The notes beneath the pieces are model-generated. The model did no database searches. It was not told the origin of the DNA and saw only the letters and a list, made by a program, of their open reading frames with translations. Positions 7,962 through 15,038 of a DNA stretch of 64,000 nucleotides are shown in pieces. Made by a program: the position numbers and the translations under genes. The first letter of the stretch is position 1, and every line of letters begins with the position of its first letter. Source of the DNA: Bin127 sp965203505. Its GTDB lineage: Bacteria > Chloroflexota > Dehalococcoidia > Lucifugimonadales > Lucifugimonadaceae. The stretch is from NCBI GenBank assembly GCA_965203505.1, contig OZ241880.1:1426001-1490000 (forward strand), written 5' to 3'.

Positions 7962-8888
7962 CTACGACCGCTCTTTCAACCGAGGGTTCGCCCATTCGTC
8001 CAGGCCGATGGAGGCAATGAAGAGGCCGGCAAAGAGGACGATAAAGATGACGATGGGCGAACCCCACCACCACCACATTCCTCGTATGACGGCGTTGTAG
8101 AAGTTTTGCCAGTAGAGGATGTTGCCGAGCGTCGATATGTGCGTCGCTCCGAGTCCGAGGAACTCTAGTCCGACCGCCGCCAATATCGCGCCAATGAGCG
8201 ATCCTACGAACGCGGCGAGGAGGAAAGGCATGAGGTTGGGCATTAGCTCGAAGAAGACGATGTAGATGCCCTTTTCGCCAGACATTCTCGCGATTTCGAC
8301 GTATTGGCGCTCCCTCAAAGACAATACTTGCGCGCGGATTACGCGCGCCGCGCCCATCCACGCGAAAGCCGCAATCACCATCGCCATAGCTTCAAGAGTC
8401 AGCACGTCGACCATGCTGGCCAGAACGATCAGAACGAGCAATCCAGGGATGGCCATCGTGATGTCGGTGACGGTCCTCAAAATTGTGTCGATCCATCCGC
8501 CGTAATAACCGGCGATGAAACCGACGGACGCCCCGATAAAGACTCCGATGGCTCCGGCCATGACCCCGACTCTTAGTGAATCGGGAGTGGCGTCGATCAA
8601 CCAAGCCAGCATGTCGCGCCCTTGCGCGTCAGTGCCCAACCAATTCTCGGCAGATGGCGGTTGACCGGGAGGTATAAAGGAGCCGACTTCGGCGCGTTCG
8701 AGGTCAACGAAGACGGGGCCGAGGTAACCGAAGGCGACGACGATCCCGACGAGGAACAACCCGACGGTGATCTTCATGTTGTACCGGAAGAATCTATAGG
8801 TCCGGGTCGCGAAACCAACGGAACCAATCGCGGCTGACGGGGTGTCGTCTGCTGGCGTCGCAGGTTCAGTGATCTGTTCGACGGTCAT
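7962..8888 (-). CDS. ABC transporter permease, DppC/OppC family
   Basis: 308 residues. The N-terminal tail is followed by a first helix (ITVGLFLVGIVVAFGYL), then LGTDAQGRDMLAWLIDATPDS, which is the OppC-type motif with a small deviation. Further helices and an EAA coupling loop (IRAQVLSLRERQYVEIARMSG) follow. The C-terminus DEWANPRLKERS is typical. Its ATG overlaps the stop of the upstream permease B gene (ATGA), so the two are translationally coupled. They should form the membrane channel serving the binding lipoproteins encoded divergently at 10166-14692, with ATP hydrolysis supplied by the OppD/OppF pair at 17280-19431. That assignment is by proximity. Confidence 0.9.
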   Translation of the reverse strand: MTVEQITEPATPADDTPSAAIGSVGFATRTYRFFRYNMKITVGLFLVGIVVAFGYLGPVFVDLERAEVGSFIPPGQPPSAENWLGTDAQGRDMLAWLIDATPDSLRVGVMAGAIGVFIGASVGFIAGYYGGWIDTILRTVTDITMAIPGLLVLIVLASMVDVLTLEAMAMVIAAFAWMGAARVIRAQVLSLRERQYVEIARMSGEKGIYIVFFELMPNLMPFLLAAFVGSLIGAILAAVGLEFLGLGATHISTLGNILYWQNFYNAVIRGMWWWWGSPIVIFIVLFAGLFIASIGLDEWANPRLKERS

Positions 8889-9889
8889 GTTCTGTTGTAC
8901 GAGATCCTAGGGTCGATAAACGGGTAAATCAGGTCCATCACTAACAGAGCGAAGGCGACAGCGAACGTAGTGATGAGTGTTATGCCTTGGATCAAGAAGT
9001 AATCGCTGCCGCCGATCGCGTCCCTGAGCAGTAGACCTATTCCGGGGTAGTTGAAGACAATTTCGACGAGCAGCAGTCCTCCGACCACGCTAGCGAGTGA
9101 CAGAGCGAAGCTGGTTGTCTGCGGCAACAGCACGTTGCGCACCGCGTAACCGAGGAATATGCGGCGTTCCTTCAAACCTTTGGCATCGCCCATAACCATG
9201 TAGTCTTCCCCAGCAGTTGTGACCATCATGGCACGCATTCCCAAACCCCAAAGTCCCGTGCTGGCAACTATCACAGCACCTGCTGGAAGGGTTGCGTGTT
9301 TAATCAACTGCCAGAGCGTTTCCAAGTTCCATCCAGGAATGAAACCGGGGTCAACCCCGAACGCGGTGGGAAAAATCTTCCAGTGGACCCCCAAGAAAAA
9401 CTGTAGGGCCAAACCGAACAAGAAAAAGGGCACGGCGGCAGTAACCATCAGTACGGGCAGGGTGATTTGGACAAGTGTGAATGATCTCCGCCATGCGATC
9501 AACGCGCCGACCAACGAACCGAACAGCATGGCGATCACGGTGGTGACCAAAGCGATGCCGATACTCCACGGAAGTGCGGCTGAGATCAAGTCGGCGACTG
9601 TCGACGGGTACTTCGCCATCGAGTATCCGAGGTCACCTCTTAGCAGGTTTCTTAGGTAGGTGGCGTACTGTATGTGCAACGGCCCGTCGAGCTGGAATTT
9701 TTCTCGGTAGGCTTCTACTATCGGGCCGATATCGCCTCCTGTATTGCCGGCTTGAGCCTCCAGTGCCAACACTTTGGCTTCAATGGGGTCGCCCGGCGCC
9801 AATCGGGTGAGCAGGAATATGAGAGTCACGACAACCGCGACGGTGAGCACGAAAAGTAGCAATCTTCGAGCGATGTATGCAGGATTCAT
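8885..9889 (-). CDS. ABC transporter permease, DppB/OppB family
   Basis: 334 residues with the OppB layout: first helix LLLFVLTVAVVVTLIFLL, then TRLAPGDPIEAKV (periplasmic loop), five more helices, and the C-terminal LVMDLIYPFIDPRISYNRT. The EAA-like loop is divergent (GMRAMMVTTAGEDYMVMGDAKG) but keeps the AKG ending. Its stop overlaps the start of the partner permease by 4 bp. A small hairpin (aaccgct at 9908 with agcggtt at 9921) sits in the 5' leader, and a candidate promoter is at 9962-9990. Confidence 0.9.
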   Translation of the reverse strand: MNPAYIARRLLLFVLTVAVVVTLIFLLTRLAPGDPIEAKVLALEAQAGNTGGDIGPIVEAYREKFQLDGPLHIQYATYLRNLLRGDLGYSMAKYPSTVADLISAALPWSIGIALVTTVIAMLFGSLVGALIAWRRSFTLVQITLPVLMVTAAVPFFLFGLALQFFLGVHWKIFPTAFGVDPGFIPGWNLETLWQLIKHATLPAGAVIVASTGLWGLGMRAMMVTTAGEDYMVMGDAKGLKERRIFLGYAVRNVLLPQTTSFALSLASVVGGLLLVEIVFNYPGIGLLLRDAIGGSDYFLIQGITLITTFAVAFALLVMDLIYPFIDPRISYNRT

Positions 9890-9961
9890 GCTACGTTTCT
9901 TCGGATCAACCGCTTTCTGGAGCGGTTTAGGCTTTCTTGGTTTTCGGTAAACGCTGACGTT

Positions 9962-9990
9962 AAGTTAAACGGATTGCCAAGAATAGTCAA
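9962..9990 (-). promoter_or_regulatory. Candidate sigma70-type promoter for the permease B-C operon
   Basis: On the minus strand TTGACT (9985-9990) and TAACTT (9962-9967) are separated by 17 bp. It points towards the permease start at 9889 and is back-to-back with a plus-strand candidate at 10015. The -35 matches consensus well; the -10 is weak. Confidence 0.4.
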
Positions 9991-10014
9991 GACTCTTTGT
10001 TCGCGTTCCGTTGT

Positions 10015-10043
10015 TTGACAAACTGGGTGAATTCCGTTAGCGT
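10015..10043 (+). promoter_or_regulatory. Candidate sigma70-type promoter for binding lipoprotein 2
   Basis: A perfect TTGACA (10015-10020) is followed after 17 bp by TAGCGT (10038-10043), a weak -10. It would give a leader of about 115 nt before the gene at 10166. Together with the opposing minus-strand candidate it makes a compact divergent control region for an importer and its binding protein. Confidence 0.4.
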
Positions 10044-10165
10044 AAGCATGTCGCTTTAGATATGTTCGAGCGGCGGTTGGATGTTGTAATGCGCGACAGC
10101 ATTGGGGCTCCAGTCGGATTAATGTCCTGAAGATCGATTCCGCGGCCGGTGCCGCGAGGAGGTCA

Positions 10166-12271
10166 ATGAAGATCATGCGATTTAAGAAATGGAGCCCAGC
10201 GGGGCTATTGGCGGCGTTTGCCTCCTTAGTCGCTCTGGCGGTAGTCGCCGGGTGTGGAGGAACTGAGACGGTCGTCCAGACCGTCGTCGTCAGGGAGGAA
10301 GTCGCGGTCGAAGTACCGGTGACAGTCGAGGTAGAGAAGGAAGTCCTGGTTGAGGGCGAGACGGTCGTACAAACGGTCGTCGTTGAGAAGGAAGTCCTGG
10401 TCGAGGGTGAGACAGTCGTACAGACGGTCGTCGTCGAGAAGGAAGTCATGGTCGAGGGCGAGACGGTTGTCCAGACAGTCGTCGTCGAGAAGGAAGTCTT
10501 GGTTCAAGGCGAGACGGTCGTCCAGACAGTCGTCGTCGAGAAAGAGAAAGAGGTCGTCGTCGAGGTAACCCCGACTCCGGACCCAGGCGCGTTGAAGGAC
10601 GTTCCGCGAAACCGGACAGTCGTATTGACACACTGGAGCGACTCCTACCGCACGCAGCACGACAACGTTGAGAACTTCAACTGCTGGTTGCCGGGCAACT
10701 CACACTGCCGACATATTACGGAGAAGGGATTGGTCGAATATCTCTTCTACACGAACTTGAACGAAGGCGACATCATCCCGTGGCTCGGAGAGTCGTACCA
10801 ATACAACGACTCGCTCGATTCAATCGATGTCAAGATCCGAGAAGGCGCGAAGTGGTCTGATGGTGTGGCATTCACGGCCCACGACGTGAAGTTCACGATC
10901 GACATGGTTAGGGAGAACGCCCCCGACCTGAATCGCTCGACCCACTGGAATGACATGATCAGCAGCGTTGAAGTCCACGACGACTACAACCTGACGATCA
11001 ACCTTTCGCGACCCGACCCGAGATTCTTCCAGACGCAGTTCGGCTTTGGCTGGGAGAACCACGTCCCAATCGTGCCGAAGCACGTATGGGAGAACGAGGA
11101 CCCGCTGACGTTTAACTTCTACGATCCAGCCAAGGGTTGGCCGTTGGGCACTGGTGCATTCAAGTTGTCGCTTTCGACACCTGAGGTTCAAATCTACGAT
11201 CGACGCGACGACTGGTGGGCTGCGGAGATCGGTTTCCACCCGCTTCCGCAAGTCGAAAGACTCCAGTACATCCCGGTGGCCAACGACGACATCGCTGGTC
11301 AGCTGTACATCAACAACCAGCTTGACGCTGGCCCGCCGTTGCTGAAGGGCACATTCGAAGCCGCAAAGGGCTTCAACGACGCGTTGAGGTCGTGGAATGA
11401 CGTAGGTCCGGTCTGGGGTGCTCCAGACGGATGTAACTTCGTCCTTATCCTGAACAACCAGAAGAAGCACTTCCAGAGCGCGGATGTTCGCTGGGCGATC
11501 AACCACGCCATCGACCGTAACGAGATCACTGGCCTCGCGTACGAAGGTGGTGTTCCGCCAGTAGTGGTTCCGATCTCGTCTTACGGTGTCAAGCAGTACT
11601 TGCCTTTGATGCAGGACATTTTGGACAAGTACAACGCGAACGATCCCGACCCGGCAAAGGTTGAGGCTCGGATGACCACAGCCGGTTACTCGAAGGACTC
11701 AGAGGGCTTCTGGACCAAGGACGGCGAGCGCGTGGAGATCACGCTTGAGATCCCGTCGTGGATGAGGCCGCAGGGTCCGTTCCTTGAGAAGCAGTTGCAA
11801 GCCGGCGGTTTCGACGCCGTGTTTAAGCAGGGTGAGCCTGCAACCATTGGTGACCGTCTGCGCATGGGCGAGACCGAGGTCGTATGGGTGCAGTGCGGAT
11901 CGATCAACGAGCCGTACGACACCTTCAGGTCCTACCACTCCAAGAACTCGGCTCCTCCGGGTGAGAACTACAAAGGCGCTGTCCAAGGTGGACGATACGA
12001 AAACCCAGAGATGGACGCGCTCATCGATGAGATGGAGGGAATGCTCCACTCGCCGGACGACCCGCGCTACGTCGAACTCGCACGGCAAGCGATGGAACTG
12101 TTCCTGCGTGACATGCCGGTTATCCACATCGCGGAAGAACTCCACGTAATCGTGCACAACACGCACTACTGGCAGGGCTGGCCCGGCGTCGAAGACCCCT
12201 ACGTTGCGCCATACCCGCCGTGGAACGGTTGGTACCTGATCACTCTGAACCTGGAGCCGACTGGCAACTAG
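10166..12271 (+). CDS. Peptide-type ABC transporter substrate-binding lipoprotein (tandem copy 1)
   Basis: 701 residues, family-5 solute-binding protein. The signal peptide ends at lipobox VVAGC (Cys30). A stalk of four 17-residue units (core ETVVQTVVVEKEV plus LVEG-type linker) spans about residues 34-133. The binding domain then begins at PTPDPGALKDVPRNRT. Motifs typical of the family include VKIREGAKWSDG and FTAHDVKFTIDM. AGGAGG at 10157 is only 3 nt from the ATG at 10166. The next ATG (10175) is 12 nt away and aligns better with the start of the neighbour copy, so it may be the true start. A hairpin terminator follows at 12315. Ligand unknown. Confidence 0.92.
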   Translation: MKIMRFKKWSPAGLLAAFASLVALAVVAGCGGTETVVQTVVVREEVAVEVPVTVEVEKEVLVEGETVVQTVVVEKEVLVEGETVVQTVVVEKEVMVEGETVVQTVVVEKEVLVQGETVVQTVVVEKEKEVVVEVTPTPDPGALKDVPRNRTVVLTHWSDSYRTQHDNVENFNCWLPGNSHCRHITEKGLVEYLFYTNLNEGDIIPWLGESYQYNDSLDSIDVKIREGAKWSDGVAFTAHDVKFTIDMVRENAPDLNRSTHWNDMISSVEVHDDYNLTINLSRPDPRFFQTQFGFGWENHVPIVPKHVWENEDPLTFNFYDPAKGWPLGTGAFKLSLSTPEVQIYDRRDDWWAAEIGFHPLPQVERLQYIPVANDDIAGQLYINNQLDAGPPLLKGTFEAAKGFNDALRSWNDVGPVWGAPDGCNFVLILNNQKKHFQSADVRWAINHAIDRNEITGLAYEGGVPPVVVPISSYGVKQYLPLMQDILDKYNANDPDPAKVEARMTTAGYSKDSEGFWTKDGERVEITLEIPSWMRPQGPFLEKQLQAGGFDAVFKQGEPATIGDRLRMGETEVVWVQCGSINEPYDTFRSYHSKNSAPPGENYKGAVQGGRYENPEMDALIDEMEGMLHSPDDPRYVELARQAMELFLRDMPVIHIAEELHVIVHNTHYWQGWPGVEDPYVAPYPPWNGWYLITLNLEPTGN
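10267..10566 (+). repeat. 51-bp tandem repeat coding for the lipoprotein 2 stalk
   Basis: Four consecutive near-identical 51-bp units, each encoding a 17-residue block built on ETVVQTVVVEKEV followed by a LVEG, MVEG or LVQG linker. They are preceded by one degenerate unit (ETVVQTVVVREEV). Units differ mostly at synonymous positions, as expected for recent expansion by slippage or unequal exchange. Confidence 0.85.
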
Positions 12272-12314
12272 GGTAGGAGAACAGATCGACTCGGTGAAAA
12301 CCGAGTTGATTAGG

Positions 12315-12344
12315 AGCGGGTTGCGGCAAACGCCGCAACCCGCT
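12315..12344 (+). terminator. Hairpin terminator after binding lipoprotein 2
   Basis: A 13-bp perfect stem (agcgggttgcggc with its complement) has a 4-nt loop aaac and is followed by ctttg. It lies 43 bp after the stop codon. The T-run is short, but the stem is very stable. The core gggttgcgg is shared with the terminator behind the second copy. Confidence 0.75.
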
Positions 12345-12595
12345 CTTTGCGTTCGCAACCAATGCGAACCCGCAGGGGCAATCGATTTCGGTTACGTGCT
12401 GCTGCTTCAGTCTGCCGCCGCACCGCGACTCTTAACAACGGCGGAGTGCGCTAACCGAAGTCCGAAAATCGTCATCGAGCGACGCCGTTCGACGAATGGG
12501 TTCGATATACTACCCGTTGTAAATCGGATAACGGCAACGGTCCGATCGACTGAGTTCGCGGAAGGCAACACAGAACGACGAGGAGGTCTCGAGTC
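12345..12595 (+). other. Leader region of binding lipoprotein 3
   Basis: About 250 bp without a convincing gene. A TATACT hexamer at 12506-12511 could be a -10 element, but I see no matching -35 at the right distance. The only firm signal is the ribosome site AGGAGG at 12581-12586, 9 nt before the ATG at 12596. Confidence 0.4.
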
Positions 12596-14692
12596 ATGAT
12601 TCGAACCAAGAAATGGAGTCCCGTAGCTCTATTGGCCGCGTTTGCGTCCTTGATTGCGCTGGCGGTCATCGCTGGGTGCGGCGGCACCGAAACCGTCGTG
12701 CAGACGGTTGTCGTCCGCGAGGAAGTGGCGGTCGAAGTTCCTGTGACTGTCGAGGTCGAGAAGGAAGTGTTGGTCGAGGGCGAGACGGTTGTTCAGACGG
12801 TCGTGGTCGAGAAAGAGGTCATGGTCGAGGGTGAGACGGTCGTGCAGACGGTCGTCGTCGAAAAGGAAGTCCTCGTTGAAGGCGAGACGGTTGTCCAGAC
12901 GGTGGTCGTCGAGAAGGAGGTCCTGGTCCAAGGCGAGACGGTCGTGCAGACAGTCGTGGTTGAGAAAGAGAAAGAGGTGGTCGTCGAAGTCACTCCTACT
13001 CCAGACCCCGGGGCGTTGAAGGATGTTCCTCGCAACCGTACCGTGGTGTTTACGCACTGGAGTGGTTCTTATCGAACGCAGCATGACAACGTGGAAAACT
13101 TCAATTGGTGGTTGCCCGGCAACTCTCACGCGAGACACGCGTCCGAAAAGGGATTAATCGAGCACCTGTTTTACACGAACTTGAACGATGGCAAGATCAT
13201 CCCGTGGATGGGTGAGTCGTACCAGTACAACGATTCCCTTGACGAGATCGATGTCAAGATTCGCGAGGGAGTCAAGTGGTCTGATGGCGTGCCATTCACC
13301 GCGCACGATTTCAAATTCACCATAGACATGGTGATAGCGAACGCTCCGGACATGAATCGATCGACGCTCTATAAGGACAAGATCGAGAGTGTCACGGTCC
13401 ACGACGATCTCAACTTTACGGTGAAACTGACACGGCCCGACCCGCGCTTCTTCCAAGAGCAGTTCGGTTTCGGCTGGGAGAATCACGTGCCGATCGTACC
13501 TAAGCACGTTTGGGAGAACCAAGACCCGCTGACGTTCAACAACTACGATCCCTCCAAGGGATGGCCGTTGGGAACGGGAGCATTCCGGTTGGCTTTGTCA
13601 ACGCCGGAAGTGCAGCTGTATGACCGCAGAGACGACTGGTGGGGTGCCGAAACCGGCTTCCACCCGTTGCCGAAAGTGGAGCGGTTGAGGTACATCCCGA
13701 TCGCGAACGACGACATCGCGGGTCAGCTCTACATCAACAATCAGACAGATGCTGGCGTGCCGCTGCTGAAGGGCACGTTCGAAGCCGCGAAGGGCTTCAA
13801 CGACGCGCTGAGGTCTTGGAACTTTGAGGGTCCGGTTTGGGGTGCCGCCGACGGTTGCAACTTCGTGCTGATCCTGAACAACCAGAAGAAACACTTTGAC
13901 GATGTCAACGTGCGATGGGCTATCAACCACGCAATTGACCGTGGCGAGATTACGGGCCTAGCATACGAGGGCGGAGTTCCCCCGGTGGTCGTTCCGATTT
14001 CGTCGTATGGCGTTAAACAGTACTTGCCACTGGTACAAGACATCATCGACAAGTACAACCCGAACGATCCCGATCCGGCTAAGGTCGAAGCTCGCATGAC
14101 GGAATCCGGTTACTCGAAGGACTCGGAAGGTTTCTGGACTAAGGACGGCGAACGGGTTGAGATCACGCTGGAGATTCCGTCGTGGCTGCGACCTCAGGGA
14201 CCGTTCCTTGAGAAGCAATTGCAGGCCGGCGGATTCGATGCCGTGTTCAAACAAGGCGAGCCGGCGACGATCTCAGACCGGTTGAGACTAGGCGAGACAG
14301 AAGTCGTATGGGTGCAGTGCGGATCGATCACTGAGCCGTACACCACATTCAAGTCGTACCACTCCAAGAACTCGGCACCTCCTGGCGAGCGCTATGCTGG
14401 CGCTGTGCAGGGCGGGCGTTACGAGAACCCGGAGATGGACGCTATCTTGGACGAGATGGAAGGCATGCTCCACTCGCCGGATGACCCACGATACGTAGAG
14501 TTGACGCGGCAGGCCTTTGAGCTGTTCCTGCGTGACATGCCGGTTATCCACATCGCGGAAGAGTTGCACGTGATCGTTCACAACACTCGGTACTGGACCG
14601 GTTGGCCGGGTGTGGAGGATCCATACGTAGCTCCGTATCCGCCTTGGACGGGTTGGTACCTGATCACGATGAACTTGGAGCCGACTGAGTGA
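12596..14692 (+). CDS. Peptide-type ABC transporter substrate-binding lipoprotein (tandem copy 2)
   Basis: 698 residues, closely similar along its whole length to the preceding lipoprotein. It has the same lipobox (VIAGC, Cys28), the same four-unit 17-residue stalk (about residues 32-131) and the same binding-domain blocks (for example DPRFFxxQFGFGWENHVPIVPKHVWEN). Differences cluster in the first binding-domain lobe, e.g. NWWLPGNSHARHASEKG here versus NCWLPGNSHCRHITEKG in copy 1. This hints at divergent ligand choice after duplication. Start choice is firm (AGGAGG with 9-nt spacing). It is transcribed alone or with copy 1 and closed by a strong palindromic terminator. Confidence 0.93.
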   Translation: MIRTKKWSPVALLAAFASLIALAVIAGCGGTETVVQTVVVREEVAVEVPVTVEVEKEVLVEGETVVQTVVVEKEVMVEGETVVQTVVVEKEVLVEGETVVQTVVVEKEVLVQGETVVQTVVVEKEKEVVVEVTPTPDPGALKDVPRNRTVVFTHWSGSYRTQHDNVENFNWWLPGNSHARHASEKGLIEHLFYTNLNDGKIIPWMGESYQYNDSLDEIDVKIREGVKWSDGVPFTAHDFKFTIDMVIANAPDMNRSTLYKDKIESVTVHDDLNFTVKLTRPDPRFFQEQFGFGWENHVPIVPKHVWENQDPLTFNNYDPSKGWPLGTGAFRLALSTPEVQLYDRRDDWWGAETGFHPLPKVERLRYIPIANDDIAGQLYINNQTDAGVPLLKGTFEAAKGFNDALRSWNFEGPVWGAADGCNFVLILNNQKKHFDDVNVRWAINHAIDRGEITGLAYEGGVPPVVVPISSYGVKQYLPLVQDIIDKYNPNDPDPAKVEARMTESGYSKDSEGFWTKDGERVEITLEIPSWLRPQGPFLEKQLQAGGFDAVFKQGEPATISDRLRLGETEVVWVQCGSITEPYTTFKSYHSKNSAPPGERYAGAVQGGRYENPEMDAILDEMEGMLHSPDDPRYVELTRQAFELFLRDMPVIHIAEELHVIVHNTRYWTGWPGVEDPYVAPYPPWTGWYLITMNLEPTE
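12689..12988 (+). repeat. 51-bp tandem repeat coding for the lipoprotein 3 stalk
   Basis: Same arrangement as in the neighbouring copy: one degenerate unit then four 17-residue units of ETVVQTVVVEKEV with linkers LVEG, MVEG, LVEG, LVQG. The order of the Leu/Met linker variants differs from copy 1, so units have been exchanged or re-expanded since the gene duplication. Confidence 0.85.
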
Positions 14693-14734
14693 AGGTGAGC
14701 GGTAGCACGACGCGTATTAGTCGGATAGCGGGAG

Positions 14735-14770
14735 AGTGGGTTGCGGTCAATTGACCGCAACCCACTTTTC
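14735..14770 (+). terminator. Palindromic terminator after binding lipoprotein 3
   Basis: A 32-bp perfect palindrome (arms agtgggttgcggtcaa at 14735-14750 and complement 14751-14766) is followed by TTTC and further T-rich sequence. It is 42 bp after the stop codon. It should be an efficient intrinsic terminator on the plus strand. Confidence 0.8.
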
Positions 14771-14775
14771 GTATT

Positions 14776-15027
14776 TTGTCTCCACCCGCAAAATCCATTC
14801 TTGTGTTCTCCGCAGTTGCGGCAGTTCCTGGCATGATTTTCCCGGTTTACGGCACTTTTTTATCGGCTCCGCTATTGTTGGTCGCTATGCCGTTGGCACT
14901 TTGGGCCGGAACCGATAGTGATCGATCGATCGAATTCAAGGGAAAGATTGCGCTTGGCGCGTGCATTGTCTCTGTGGTGATGCAGACGCTGTGGTGGTTG
15001 TTAGCGTTTGGCATAAACAACGATTAG
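14776..15027 (+). CDS. Small membrane protein of unknown function
   Basis: An 83-residue frame with two or three hydrophobic segments (ILVFSAVAAVPGMIFPVYG, APLLLVAMPLALWAG, IALGACIVSVVMQTLWWLLA) separated by a polar loop GTDSDRSIEFKGK. The TTG at 14776 has no ribosome site and sits right after the terminator; an ATG at 14833 is an alternative start. It ends 11 bp before the next lipoprotein gene and may be co-transcribed with it. I recognise no family. The regular hydrophobic pattern makes it likely, but not certain, to be a real gene. Confidence 0.5.
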   Translation: MSPPAKSILVFSAVAAVPGMIFPVYGTFLSAPLLLVAMPLALWAGTDSDRSIEFKGKIALGACIVSVVMQTLWWLLAFGINND

Positions 15028-15038
15028 CATGTAAACCC

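Noticed and set aside
10226..10660. Asp/Leu-rich frame opposite the lipoprotein 2 stalk, and the similar one at 12629-13138
   Set aside because: Same artefact of repeat composition as above; the real product is the lipoprotein on the plus strand.
14961..15038. Longer N-terminus for the FG-GAP lipoprotein
   Set aside because: It would place 26 residues before a clean signal peptide and overlap the preceding small gene; ATG 15039 fits the lipobox distance.
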